Shown here in pieces: positions 31,294 to 42,379 of a stretch of 64,000 nt of DNA (position 1 is the first letter of the stretch; each line of letters begins with the position of its first letter). The stretch covers positions 1-64,000 of the forward strand of contig JAUCBJ010004262.1 of assembly GCA_032718475.1 (NCBI GenBank). Direction: 5' to 3'. Under the pieces are notes generated by a model, which was not told the DNA's origin, did not search any database, and worked only from the letters and a program-made list of their open reading frames with translations. Made by a program: the position numbers and the translations under genes. Origin of the DNA: Nemertoderma westbladi (taxonomy: Eukaryota > Xenacoelomorpha > Nemertodermatida > Nemertodermatidae).

Positions 31294-34200
31294 GGTCAGG
31301 TCAGGTATTCTAGGTCATTGATCAAGAAAACTTGCCACCTCCATGCAGCATAAAGGAGGTGCCACCTGTAGCTGCATAGACCCTCTTACTAGGGCAAATC
31401 TGGTCCTGTAACTAGGACCCCCTTCGTTCAGGGATAAGGACGCCCTTGGTCCTGGATTAAGGACCCATATACTTGGCTGCAGGGGTATATGGCCTGACCA
31501 GGCAGATGGTGATCTACCAATGGCTGGTTAGGAGTAGAGTGTTCTCATGTCCACTCTGAGGGCACTTCACTGCGACCTGCACCTGGCAGCAAGGGTACAG
31601 GGCATGACCCAGCAGATGAGCTGCAACAGCCAATGGTGGGTCATGTACGCCAGAGTAGATATGGGTGATGGGCCTCATATCTGACTCCATTGCGACACCC
31701 ACCCTGTGGAATGGCAAACCAGGGTGTGGTATTTGCCCCGAGAGCTGACTCGGCAAAAAAGCACCCCCCAACCCCCACTATGGATTACATTAGCAATGCG
31801 GAGGTCCGGCCACTAGAGGCCAGTGGAATTACCGGACACAATCGGCCTCACAGGCGTCAGTTAACTCCTGACCGGCTGCCTGTCTCACCCCCTACTGGAG
31901 AGAGAGCAGCCAACAATTCTTTGAGTCCCTTTCCTGATGACCTTTCTGGCCCAAACCCTGGGTCACCAGGGAGGCCAGATTGTGATGGGGAGAGGGATTC
32001 TGGAGTTGGAGGCTACTCTCATGTTCCACCCCGACCAACAAAGCCATTGGTGAATCTGAGGCAAGTCACTAGACTAGCCTCAGTAAACACCCTAACACTC
32101 GGGTCCCCAATGCGACAAGGTGAGCTGACTGCCTTGGCAGATAAGCTTTCTCTTAGCGCAGTGGGTGTTCAAGAGCACCGAATGCAGACTGGACAGACTG
32201 ATGAGGTTCTGATTAAGGACATGGGGGGCGGTTGGCGACTCGCCCTCGCATCAGCAGATGATAGTGGCAATGGTGGAATTGGTCTATTGATGAATCCAAC
32301 TGCACATGCAGCATTGGACAAAATAGACCAAATCTCTAACCGCATCATCCGTTGCCACTTCTCATGTTCTGGAAGACTGGCTAAGAAGTTTCCTAAGGTG
32401 GTTCTGATTGTGTGCTACTCTCCAACTAGTGTTGCCCCTGTAGAGGAGGTGGAAAATTTCTACCACAATCTACAAGCAGCAACTGATGGAGTGGATCAGC
32501 ATGCATTCTTAACATTCCTGGGAGACTTTAATGCAAGTCTGCATCAATCACCTACATCGCCCTGGGTCTATAGCAATAGTGTTAACCGAAATTCTGTCCA
32601 TCTTCAGGATTTTATCTCTGGAAATGGATTGTTTTCGGCTGGAACCCAGTTCAAGAAGCGAACTGGAAAGCTATGGACTCATAGTGGACCCAGTGGTCAC
32701 AAGTCCCAGATAGACCATATTCTGTTTCGTAGGAAATACAGGAGCTCTATACAAGACTGTAATGCATTTACACTTCGACCCTTCTCCAGTGATCACCGCC
32801 TTATTGTGGCCAAGGTAAGACTTAGTCTGCGTGCTAGCAGAACAACGAAATCTGCCTTGCCACGGCATGACTGGTCCTCTCTGTTGCAACAGCCAAGTGT
32901 GAGATCCAGCTTCACACTACAGCTGAGCAACAGGTATGAGGCTCTTGCCTCTGAGGCGGCAGATCACTGTGAGGGCTATACTGCCTTTACAGAAGCAGTT
33001 AAGTTAGCAGCTGCAGAAACAGTTCCTGTATACCCTCGAAACAGGAAAAGGGCCCCCTGGACTGACAACAAAATTCAGAAGTGCCGAAATGACCTTCATA
33101 AGGCGCAGAAAGAGTCCCGACTCAAACAGACTACAGCGGCCAAGAATGCAGTTAAAGCTGCATCTAGGTCCCTGAACAGGCAGTACTCTGTTAATCTACA
33201 GGAGCTAATAAACCAACAGGTTGATGCCATCAATGATGCTGACGACAGCAGGCAATCATCCCAGGCATGGAAATCGATCAATCTGCTTACTGGGCGGAAA
33301 AGCCAACCAACCACCAAGGTTAAGGCTGAATCACCAGCCGATCGCCTCAATGGTTGGAAAGCCCACTTTGAAAAGCTCCTCAATAATGACAGGGTATTGC
33401 CTGATAACTTTATAGAAGTAAAAGTGTCTGAGTCTGTACTCCCAGATATTCCCATTGGCGATATCTCCTTTGCAGAAGTGAAGGCTGCTGCAAAGAGCAT
33501 TAAGACCAATCGTGCCAGTGGAGTAGATGGTGTTCCCCCTGAGGTCTTTAAAATACCTGAGTGTTTAAGGCTCATCTATCCCATCATAGTAGACATGTAC
33601 CGTACAACAAGAGTCCCACAAGAAATGAAAACAAATAAGTTGGTGCCAGTTCCCAAGAAGGGCAACCTAACACTCTATGGTTCTTTTCGGGGAATCTCAT
33701 TGATCTCGATTGCTGCAAAACTATACAATAGAATTCTATTAAATCGCATCAGGGATCCCATTGAGAGACTGCTACGTGGAAATCAGAATGGGTTCCGTAA
33801 AGGTCGTGGGACCATGGAGCCCATTTTGGCACTTAGAAGGATAATTGAAGAGTTATCAAAAAAGAAAGACAGGCATCTGGCTGTTATCTTTGTTGACTTC
33901 TTCAAGGCCTTTGATTCAGTCTCTCGCTCACGTATGTTCAGCATACTTTCATTATATGGGATTCCTGATAAAATTATTGCAGCAATCAGATCAGTATACG
34001 ATGGTTCGACAACATTTGTGTCTACTGTTGACGGTGACACAGAACCATTTGAAGTGTTATGGGGCGTCCTCCAAGGAGACACACTTGCACCATTCTTGTT
34101 CATTATTGTGGTTGACTATGTTCTACGCATGTCCTTAGATCATCATAATGATGATGGGGTGATGATAACTCCACCTACTGGCTCCAGAAGTCGAGGAAAT

Positions 34201-35043
34201 CCTGCCAAGTACCTAACTGATCTAGACTTTGCTGATGACTTAGGAGTACTCTCAGAATCATTAGAGGGAGCCCAGCGGCTCCTCAGCTCATTAGAACATG
34301 CTGCTTCTAGTGTTGGTCTTTTTATTAACTCCAAAAAGACCAAAATTCTGACAGTTAACTTTGAAAGTCCTCAGCAAGTCTCTGATCGGATGAGCATAAG
34401 CTCAAAGGATGGTATGCTTGAGCATGTGGACGACTTCTGTTACCTGGGATCATGGATCCGGAAGTCAGGTGAGGACCTTCGAATACGTAAGGGAAAGGCA
34501 TGGGCAGCCTTGAATAGGCTTTCCAGGATTTGGAAGTCACCTAGAATTAATCGGAAACTTAAGGTCCGATTATTTAGAGCAGCAGTAGTTCCAGTACTCC
34601 TCTACGGGAGTCCATGCTGGGCTCTAACTGCTGAGGACACCAAATCTCTGGATGGCACATTCACAAGAATGCTACGCCGGGTACATTGTGTCAAGTACAA
34701 TGCACACATCTCCAACCAGACACTATATAACATTGGAGGTGTCTCATTGGTTCCCCCAAGCTTGACACTAGAACAAAATCGCCTCCGCTTTGCAGGACAT
34801 TGCTTTCGCCGTGAGGACCAGCCAGTGCATAATCTTGTACTTTGGCAGCCTCATGGAGTGAATAAGCATGGTGGACAGCCCATGACTTTCTTGAGACGCA
34901 TCTTAAAGGACACTGGCCTTAAAGATGCGGATGATCTAGCAAATGTCATGGGTGATAGGGAGTTGTGGCGGTGCAATTTTGTTGACAAGCCGGCACAGCA
35001 TTCTTAAAAATGCAGCTGCAATGCAGCATGCCGATCCTAGTAG
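31294..35043 (+). mobile_element. Full-length RTE-like LINE
   Basis: Non-LTR retrotransposon inserted into an older relative, with the host word AGTACAATGC on both sides. The 5' end starts with TCAGGTCAGG repeats; the 3' end is GCATGCCGATCC followed by TAGTAG. It has a single intact ORF (separate entry). It lies in intron 6 of the PLC gene, antisense to it. Confidence 0.9.
31711..35007 (+). CDS. LINE endonuclease-reverse transcriptase (RTE-like)
   Basis: About 1,098 codons from the first ATG. An N-terminal APE-type endonuclease is marked by VGVQEHRM, FLGDFNA and SSDHRLIVAKV. A central reverse transcriptase follows: NRASGVDGVPPEVFK, SFRGISLISIAAKLYNRILL, VIFVDFFKAFDSVSR, GVLQGDTLAPFLFI and the catalytic LDFADDLGVL. 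A C-terminal region (FCYLGSWI, VLLYGSPCWAL, MLRRVHC) is typical of RTE-like proteins often labelled craniofacial development protein 2-like. No stop or frameshift, so it may be young and active. It nicks target DNA and copies its RNA in place. Confidence 0.93.
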   Translation: MANQGVVFAPRADSAKKHPPTPTMDYISNAEVRPLEASGITGHNRPHRRQLTPDRLPVSPPTGERAANNSLSPFPDDLSGPNPGSPGRPDCDGERDSGVGGYSHVPPRPTKPLVNLRQVTRLASVNTLTLGSPMRQGELTALADKLSLSAVGVQEHRMQTGQTDEVLIKDMGGGWRLALASADDSGNGGIGLLMNPTAHAALDKIDQISNRIIRCHFSCSGRLAKKFPKVVLIVCYSPTSVAPVEEVENFYHNLQAATDGVDQHAFLTFLGDFNASLHQSPTSPWVYSNSVNRNSVHLQDFISGNGLFSAGTQFKKRTGKLWTHSGPSGHKSQIDHILFRRKYRSSIQDCNAFTLRPFSSDHRLIVAKVRLSLRASRTTKSALPRHDWSSLLQQPSVRSSFTLQLSNRYEALASEAADHCEGYTAFTEAVKLAAAETVPVYPRNRKRAPWTDNKIQKCRNDLHKAQKESRLKQTTAAKNAVKAASRSLNRQYSVNLQELINQQVDAINDADDSRQSSQAWKSINLLTGRKSQPTTKVKAESPADRLNGWKAHFEKLLNNDRVLPDNFIEVKVSESVLPDIPIGDISFAEVKAAAKSIKTNRASGVDGVPPEVFKIPECLRLIYPIIVDMYRTTRVPQEMKTNKLVPVPKKGNLTLYGSFRGISLISIAAKLYNRILLNRIRDPIERLLRGNQNGFRKGRGTMEPILALRRIIEELSKKKDRHLAVIFVDFFKAFDSVSRSRMFSILSLYGIPDKIIAAIRSVYDGSTTFVSTVDGDTEPFEVLWGVLQGDTLAPFLFIIVVDYVLRMSLDHHNDDGVMITPPTGSRSRGNPAKYLTDLDFADDLGVLSESLEGAQRLLSSLEHAASSVGLFINSKKTKILTVNFESPQQVSDRMSISSKDGMLEHVDDFCYLGSWIRKSGEDLRIRKGKAWAALNRLSRIWKSPRINRKLKVRLFRAAVVPVLLYGSPCWALTAEDTKSLDGTFTRMLRRVHCVKYNAHISNQTLYNIGGVSLVPPSLTLEQNRLRFAGHCFRREDQPVHNLVLWQPHGVNKHGGQPMTFLRRILKDTGLKDADDLANVMGDRELWRCNFVDKPAQHS

Positions 35044-35330
35044 TACAATGCACACATCTCCAACCAGACACTATATAACATTGGAGGTGTCTCATTGGTT
35101 CCCCCAAGCTTGACAGTAGAACAAAACCGCCTCCGCTTTGCAGGACATTGCTTTCGCCGTGAGGACCAGCTAGTGCATAATCTTGTACTTTGGCAGCCTC
35201 ATGGAGTGAATAAGCATGGTGGACAGCCCATGACTTTCTTGAGACGCATCTTAAAGGACACTGGCCTTAAAGATGCGGATGATCTAGCAAATGTTATGGG
35301 TGATAGGGAGTTGTGGCGGTGCAATTTTGG
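35036..35330 (+). pseudogene. Older LINE copy, right part, ending in (TGG)n
   Basis: Continues the older copy after the insertion: ACACATCTCCAACCAGACAC to GAGTTGTGGCGGTGCAATTTT. Instead of the family 3' end it stops in a TGG run (35328-35355), so its end is lost or replaced. Nearly identical to 34702-34980 of the intact element. Confidence 0.85.
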
Positions 35331-35408
35331 GTGGTGGTGGTGGTGGTGGGTGGGTGCCAGAAATACCGCCTTATTTATGACTAATACTTGAATGACATGA
35401 CCCCTCAC

Positions 35409-35557
35409 CTGTGCTCGATGTTGTAAATATTTCCTTCCTCGCTGTTCATTAAACCTATAAAGCCGTCGACTCCCAGCTTCCTGTTGCGTCGGTACTCTGT
35501 TATCGGTTCATAGAATTCTATTAGGTCTTCGCACAGCTGCCGACTGGCGTAGGTTAC
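35409..35557 (-). CDS. plch: PLC eta-like exon 6 (EF-hand region, second lobe)
   Basis: 149 bases; acceptor TTTCCTAG/GTAACC, donor GAGCACAG/GTGAGG. Peptide: LCEDLIEFYEPITEYRRNRK, LGVDGFIGLMNSEEGNIYNI and EHR. PLC proteins read I..YEP ... GLLGIDGFTNYL ... IFNPEH at this point, directly before the X box. Confidence 0.94.
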
Positions 35558-36094
35558 CTAGGAAACAGTCAGGTTAGCTAGAACATATAGGGACCAACCA
35601 TGTCAATTATTTGAATTCCAGTCCGAGTGCAATAGTAAGTCGAAGATGGAAATACAATAAAGTTAATTGACAATTAACAATCAGCATTTTATAATTTTAT
35701 TGCATATAGACATTAGACAACTTAATTGCATTTCATTCGAGTACAAAATAATCAGTGCTAAAATACAATAATTTGTTTTAAAATTTTAGCCATTTTTTTC
35801 TACAATATTTTAGTTCTAGTTCTAGAACGTTTTTTTAAAAGTTACAAAATTTATGTACTCACTATTTTTGGAAATTGTTCATTATATATTCGCTATTAGA
35901 GAAAAACTTTTCAAGAGTTATAAAAAAAAATAAAATAAAATATTTTTGTGGACTTTCTTAAATTTTATTACATGTGGTGAAAGAGCATCGACGTAGAAAA
36001 GGTTTGAAAGTAATTTGAGCAAAATCCATTGACACACTCAAAAGTTATGGCAAATTTAGTGTCTGCAAGGCGAACTCCAAAAAGGAACTCGTTG
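35558..36094. other. Intron 5, AT-rich, no feature
   Basis: AT-rich intronic DNA; nothing recognised. Confidence 0.4.
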
Positions 36095-36097
36095 TTG

Positions 36098-36500
36098 TTA
36101 AGCGGCTCTCTAGTTACATAATAAATATTCTAGAACACTAAATCATTTAACATTGAGTAAGGCAGCATCGGGAGTTGTAGTTTACAATAATTAGAATCGC
36201 AGTAACTATGGAAGCAATATAGTAAAATACTAACAGTTCAATTTATTTTGTAACACTACTGTACTGTAGTATATCGCTATATTTCATTAAAGAATTGAGC
36301 AACAAAAAAAGTACCAATTTAAGAATAAAATTACGTATTACATTGGAAAAAAACGTAGAACATTTAATTTCAATTAAATTACAATTTCAATATTCTTTCG
36401 ACCCTTTATTAACCTCGGCGACCCTCGGTAAATAAAATGCCTCGAGAATAGTGAAAAAAAAGTTATACTTTTTATCCCATGTAATAAATAATTATTTAAT
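36098..36500 (-). repeat. Dispersed repeat family D1, copy b
   Basis: Reverse complement of the unit at 2655-2960: GTTAAGCGGCTCTCTAG, CAGCATCGGGAGTTGTAGTT, CAGTAACTATGGAAGCAATA, and at the far end TTTTTATCCCATGTAATAAA. Somewhat longer than copy a through a central AT-rich insertion. Confidence 0.7.
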
Positions 36501-36842
36501 TGTAAAATGATCCAGGACAAAAATTATTTGTTCTAGAACAGTATAATTAAATTAAAATCAAAAGATGATATGTTCTAGAAAGTATTAGAAAAAAACAAAG
36601 TAACAAAAACTAGATAGTATAATACATTTGAACGTGGGTGTGCCCAAAGCACAATTTATTAGTCGAAAAGAAATTAAATCAAATTAAATTAAATCATTTT
36701 TAGATGTTATTATATCAGATGATATGAAACTGGTTGCAATGTGTAACCTGCACAACATCACAAGTGTAATTAATAGGGGTCACTTTCTATTATTTATTCA
36801 AGAATCAAGAATTAAGCAGAAAAAATAGAGAAAGAAATAACG

Positions 36843-36935
36843 TCTTACATGGGAAAAGAACGCAGAGACTTGTTTTCCCTTTTAATTCTCGAGGTATTTA
36901 ATTTACTGAGTGCCAGCGAGATTAATAATTATTAT
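36843..36935 (+). repeat. Dispersed repeat family D1, partial copy c
   Basis: Only the left part of the unit is present: ACATGGGAAAAGAACGC, TTAATTCTCGAGGTATTTAA and GAGTGCCAGCGAGATTAATA. Same orientation as copy a, 350 bp from the inverted copy b. Confidence 0.55.
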
Positions 36936-37601
36936 TTTTAATACCTAAACTTTTAGAATATTATTAGATTTATAATGTTAATAAAAGTATGAAAACAATC
37001 AGCTAGTCTGAAAATAATAATAAAGGATAAATAAAGGACCGCTATTTAATAGCTCTCTTTTAGTTTTCAAGTTATAACAATTTCCATTTAGGGAATCCTA
37101 TTGAAATTACTATTACTATGTATAATGAAAGGTCGATTATCTCAAAATATTTTTTTTAATGAAATTGTCAACCTCAAAACCCTACCGGTACTACTTCTAC
37201 ACTTTTTGAGCAATTAGTCTGAAAATTTATTTGGGTGTCTACATAGCCACCCTGCATAAAAGTATCAGACAACTTTTAGTAAGTACAGTATAAAGTAACA
37301 GACAACAATTTTTTGTTAATAAAATTTAATACTATTTATAACAGACCTAAAAAATTAGCGTAAATTTGCAGCGCCGCCTAGCGGTACAGAATTATTTTCA
37401 TAAAATTTCGGCTGATAGTTATGTTAGCCCATCTTTGATCTATCATATAAATAAACTTCCATGTGATTAGATTAAAAAGTGTAAAAGCCTTGGGGTTTTA
37501 AGCGCAACCAAGTTTTTTCTATTGTTAACTAGTATTAACTAATAATAAATAGCGGAAAATAACATTTTTCTGACCTGTCATGTAGAATAGCCTCTTAGGT
37601 A

Positions 37602-39339
37602 CAGTACCGCTTTCAAATAACGTCGTATTGGATCCTAATAGGATCCTATTAGGATCCAAGTCACTGATTCACTACTATTGGAGTTAGGATTTAATTGGAA
37701 ATGAAATTTAGCCCAAATTCCAGACTTGGAGGCACTTAGGATTTGACTTGGATTTCATTAGGAATTTACTTGGAAATCGGCGCTTACTTTGATGTCTGGA
37801 AGGTGGACTGACTCAGACTATGCTTGTGCTGGTCCACTTCTTCTCTATCCTGTCAATCATTAAGTTGTATAGAATGGACTAGACTCAGCCTAAAGTTTGC
37901 GTAGTGTTCAGTTCTTACATTGAGGTATGGTTATCGATGGAAGATTACACTCCTACTGTACCTTGTATTGCCAGCCTCTGACGTAAATAATATTTAAAAT
38001 ATAAACTCTAATAGATGAAATCCACACACATCCGCACATAGTTAACGTCCGTGGGCTGGTGGGCTCTGGAATAATTTAAAATCGTATTGAACTTACAAAT
38101 AAATGTAGGATCACACACTGTATTTATTACTATTGAACATATTTTGAGTAATAAAGAGTAAAACACAATGTTTGTGTAATTATTAATAGAATAAATATTA
38201 GTTTATTTTCATTTATTAGTTTAATTAATAATTAGACAGGGGCTAAAACTGGGCGACTAAATAAATGTATGTTATCCACGGGAAATTTTCATTTCCTATA
38301 CACATTGACATTCTGCTTACTATACAAACACTGCTTGCTGTAAGAGGAGTACAGGGGTAGATAATTGGGTGTTCAATTATTATTATAGTCTTAAAAATAA
38401 ATATGGGCTATTAATTATTAGCAGCCCACTTACTGCCTAACACGCTGTATCTCATTGTGTAGTTAAATATCCGTTCGGCCAATAGTAAGTCATTGATTAG
38501 TCCCCAAGGAGGCTGCTAGGGACTATGCCCCCCACCCCCCCCCCCTCCCTCCCGACATAGATAAACTGTAATATTGAAGATAAACTGTAATATTGAATGC
38601 TATATTTTACTGAAACACACAAGTTCCGTATTTAAACATAACACCCACAAAGCACATTACACTCTCCAAGCAGATTCCGCAACATGTCACAATCCGTATC
38701 GCTACCACTACGAAAAATAAATGACATAACATCCTACAGGAATTAACAGACCCTTATGAGTTTAGTGGTTTGTAACAAACTTAACCTCTTGGCATATTGA
38801 TATTAATATTAATTATAAATTATATTTATTATACCATGGAAATGGTAAAATCGCCAGATCTAAAAAGTTCGCACAATAATTTAAATAAAATTATTAAAAG
38901 TTTGACGTCCGAATAAAATCAGATTACGCCTTAGCAGCCCAACTACTTGTTGAGGCTCACTCAACGTGTTGGCGGGCCTATTTTACACAAGCGGCGATAC
39001 CTTTACCGTATGGTAGTTAATGTGTCCAGATGTTGAGTTAAAGCCAGTAGTGTGTTCTTTGCATATTTAACATTAGCCTATGGGGAGTATTGTTGTTGTA
39101 AGATAAGTCAGGGGAAGGGAAATACAACTCAACCACTAGACAAAGCGGCTCTCTTTACTACTGTTCAGCTATCCCGGGAGGTTGATTGACAGACACTTCT
39201 AAGCTTTGATATTTAGCCGCTCTAGGTAGACTTACATTAGGCAAATTCCAAGTGATTTCCTAAAGGTTATTTATTTCCTATTAGGTTCCTATTAGGATCC
39301 TATTAGGATCCAATAGGACGTTATTTGAAAGCGTTACTG
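37602..39339. mobile_element. Non-autonomous Tc1/mariner-like element (1.74 kb)
   Basis: Terminal inverted repeats of about 55 bp: the left starts CAGTACCGCTTTCAAATAAC; the right in reverse complement starts CAGTAACGCTTTCAAATAAC. Both continue into repeated GGATCCTAATAGGATCC. TA dinucleotides flank both ends (37600-37601, 39340-39341), the usual Tc1/mariner target. Subterminal TTAGGAATTTACTTGGAAAT-like blocks occur on both sides. No transposase ORF, so it would depend on a related element. Confidence 0.8.
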
Positions 39340-39568
39340 TACCTATATTCCAAATTTTAGCCAAAACCAAACAATTTTGAAACCCTGAGACTTATAAATC
39401 GAAGAGTTGTCCGAAACCTCTTAACTAACAATGTTGGAGCGATAGACCTATGAAAAACTCAATAGTTTAAAACATTTGTTATAAAACGGAATTCAATAAT
39501 ATTATTAATAAAAATACACAGAGAGCTGATAAAGTTAATCTGCAATAACGCGAGGTGCAAGGAATTAC

Positions 39569-39732
39569 CTGTTGTTGGAACTGCAAGAAGGTCCCCAGTT
39601 CGTCAACCGTCATGTATTCTTTGCTGTTGGAATATTTCAGCATCAGCAGGTAAAGATGGGGGCAAGTAGACAATCGTTTATAGGCCGAAACGAAAGTAGA
39701 TAATTTTATAGGGGAAGTTATAGTTGGCGGTT
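39569..39732 (-). CDS. plch: PLC eta-like exon 5 (EF-hand region)
   Basis: 164 bases; acceptor CCTAAAG/AACCG, donor CAACAG/GTAATT. Peptide: STFVSAYKRLSTCPHLYLLM, then KEYMTVDELGTFLQFQQQ, like PLC (EFCAFYKMMSTRRDLYLLML). A stronger-looking acceptor 16 bases upstream (TTTCTAG) would break the phase with exon 4, so the nearer AG was chosen. Confidence 0.88.
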
Positions 39733-39857
39733 CTTTAGGACTGGTTGTCTAGAAACACAAATATAAACTGTGTGAAGTTGTTCTGAACATTTCATTAATT
39801 TAGCATTTATAGACATGGAAGCCAAGAATTTAATTTCAAGTTAATTCTCCCCTTTAC

Positions 39858-40090
39858 CATCGCAACGGACTCCGTTGGCATGGTTACTAACCCCTGCTTC
39901 CCTCAGTGACTCTTCAACCTCACCCTTACCCAGCCGAGGGTTCAACCGAACAACCAACCGGACCGCGGTCTCCAACCCTAACCAAGTCTCACCCCGACTG
40001 GATTTCCTCAACTCGTTGCTCAACCAGACGTCTCGCGGTTTCTCTCTTTCCTTCCAAGTATCTCCGTTGTGGGAAACGTCTACGAGATAC
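39858..40090 (-). CDS. plch: PLC eta-like exon 4 (end of PH, first EF hand)
   Basis: 233 bases; acceptor ATTCCAG/GTATCT, donor GCGATG/GTAAAG. Peptide: YLVDVSHNGDTWKEREKPRD, then VWLSNELRKSSRGETWLGLE. It aligns with PLC (KRQRTRDQWLKQTFDEADKN), but the calcium loop residues (D.NGDG) are gone, so this EF hand probably does not bind calcium. Confidence 0.9.
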
Positions 40091-40251
40091 CTGGAATTAA
40101 ATGTAGAGTGACTAACATTATGGAAGAAGTGCGACATAGTTACTAACCGAACCAATATTTTCATTCAGTATACTTAATGAATAAGAATTACAATAAATGC
40201 AGAACAATAATAATAGGTGTCATTAATGCCATCTCCAAGGGTAACTCCACT

Positions 40252-40440
40252 CAAATCCAATCCCGGCGAATAAATGAATCGCTTCAATGTTCAATTATCT
40301 ACTTTTAAAGGAAAAGAGCAGGTTACAGTCGCACATTATTCTAACAGAAACAATAAACTAAACAGGTTACAGTTAGCTTAGTAGCAATCAGCTGTTCGAT
40401 TTCTCCTGTAGAGGGATGAATTTTGTTTTTTTTTGAGGAT
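40252..40440 (+). repeat. Dispersed repeat family F, copy 4
   Basis: Blocks CCCGGCGAATAAATGAATCG, TCAATGTTCAATTATCTAC, AGAGCAGGTTACAGTCGCAC, AACAATAAACTAAACAGGTT, AATCAGCTGTTCGATTTC and GAGGGATGAATTTTGTTT in family order. Lies in intron 3. Confidence 0.75.
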
Positions 40441-40740
40441 GAATTCTGTGTGATTTATTGAAATTTACAGCATTTTATTTCAGCCATGTAAACCAGATTG
40501 CTTTCGGAATAAATATAAAATACAGAAAGATACTGAGTTGCGAATGTAGTTAACAAACAACTACTGTATAACATATCGTAGCTTTAAGTGTCTCATAAGG
40601 CACTAAGTGAAAAAATCCAATTTGTTCAGGGGAGCCTATAAAAGAAAAAGACCCTTGACACTTAAGATACGATATAACAACTGACTTATTTCCAATAAAA
40701 TAGATATAATGCGAGATTAAAGCATGGAGGACTGACTTAC

Positions 40741-40930
40741 CGCAGACCAACAACCCAGACATCCGCCATCCAGCGATCTTTCGCGATAATATCCAGACAT
40801 TCTCTGCTCCCCTTAGCGGACGTGTAGTAAACAGTAAAGCATTGGTCGGGTTTGGGGGAACTGTCTGCGTAGTTGAGGAAAGCTACGGAGTTGGGACCCT
40901 CAGTGACGTCAGTGATAGTTGCTATGGAGA
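40741..40930 (-). CDS. plch: PLC eta-like exon 3 (PH domain, second half)
   Basis: 190 bases; acceptor CCTATAG/TCTCCA, donor CTGCG/GTAAGT. Peptide: ISIATITDVTEGPNSVAFLN, QCFTVYYTSAKGSRECLDII, RWMADVWVVGLR. Matches the PLC PH domain (I..V.EG...FQ..A... CFTI.HG... LDLI... WV.GLRYL). Confidence 0.93.
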
Positions 40931-41017
40931 CTATAGGGTAAATAAATATGAAGACGAATTACTATAATTTCAAACATTTTCACAACCGACTGCGTATACT
41001 GGTTTCATGTTAGACCC

Positions 41018-41035
41018 GCCCCCCCCCCCCCCCCA
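41018..41035 (+). repeat. Poly-C run and family F fragment
   Basis: About 17-18 C in a row. A degenerate family F piece (AGCAGGTTACAGAGGCGGG, CCAAAACAATAAACTAAAG) follows at 41155-41220. Confidence 0.7.
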
Positions 41036-42049
41036 CATTGTAGTTCACCCTCGGGCAAAGTAAAGTACCATCTCCTCCCATAAACATACCAAACTGAATG
41101 CGCTGCAAACAAAGAAACATTAATTTTATATGTAGGGTGCTGTAGGTAGGGCGGTAAAGGAGCAGGTTACAGAGGCGGGATGGGGGAACCAAAACAATAA
41201 ACTAAAGTTAAATTGAGTTACAAGATTACGCAGGTTAGTATGGAATTAGGACAATTAAGCCTGAAAAAATTCTATAATCACAAATACCAAATACATTATC
41301 GAAGGAAAAAGAAAAACCTACAAATTAAGAAGTAGTTAGCTAATTAGATTAATTTAAACTTAACAAAACCAGCCTCTATTAGATAACATACCAACATACG
41401 ACTGTCAAAAGTTATAATTATTATTATTTTATAACAAACAGCTTCTAGAAGAGCCGCGATCAGCGTGAAACGAACCTTCCCATAACTCGTAACCACTGCA
41501 ATCCTCGTTGTGATCGTCCTGTCCATATGTACAATCAATTCATATATATATAGCTTGCAAAATTCTACGACCGGTACTGATTCATATATCGACAACTGTA
41601 CTAAACCAGGTGGTAACCAGTAACTCTGTCTACACTATAAGCCTCCTCGTTGCGATCGTTCTGATTTCACTAAAAATATTTTCCCCAAACGCAGACTGAC
41701 GACCTTTAAACTATTCAAAGTTTCGAAACTGTACCTGTATGAGTAACTGCTGCATCATGGTAGATGGTTACAATAATAATAGTATAGTAGTACTGTACAA
41801 GGTTTAAACAAAATATCTATAAAGGCTGGTTAGTTTTACTACCGTTAGGTACAAATGCAATCATTTCATTACTACTTTGTTAGGAACTCAGTAAATTTAA
41901 TGGAAGGGTTTTGGGGGCGGGAGGGGGGAGGGGGGTACAGTATTTTGCCATCTGGGGTGGGGGGAGAGGGGGGGGGGGGTCTAGCTCTACGCCGGTACGT
42001 TACAATACATATTAACAAGCAACTCTTACTTAGCATACATAGCACTTAC

Positions 42050-42196
42050 TCTTAGCCCCTCTGACTGTTTTCCTAGTCGGTTTCCAACGGATACAGGTGT
42101 GTTCTTCATCGATATAATAAAGTTTGGCTCGACTTTTATTTTCTTTCAGTTTAAACATAGATGAACCACCGCGCATTAGTTTAATATATTCCCGAA
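42050..42196 (-). CDS. plch: PLC eta-like exon 2 (PH domain, first half)
   Basis: 147 bases; acceptor TTTTAACAG/TTCGGG, donor GCTAAGA/GTAAGT. Peptide: VREYIKLMRGGSSMFKLKEN, then KLYYIDEEHTCIRWKPTRKT, matching PLC-eta PH (MQAG.QMVKLR ... FYLDEHRTCLRWRPSRK). Confidence 0.94.
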
Positions 42197-42379
42197 CTGT
42201 TAAAAGAAAAGCAAATAAATAATAGGCATATTTAAGTCAAATAAATTATACCCCGCTAATTCACCTAGAGGCTACAAAGACCAGTGCTAATTCCATTCTT
42301 CTAATTAATGATCTTATCAGATAATCAACAATAAATTGATCACTAAAAGGTGAAAGCCTACAGTACATAAATCTATCCA

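Noticed and set aside
31690..31710. LINE protein starting at 31690
   Set aside because: That codon is TTG; the first in-frame ATG is at 31711.
39733..39748. Exon 5 acceptor at TTTCTAG (start 39748)
   Set aside because: The site looks stronger, but it breaks the reading phase with exon 4 and creates a stop; the AG 16 bases downstream keeps the frame.
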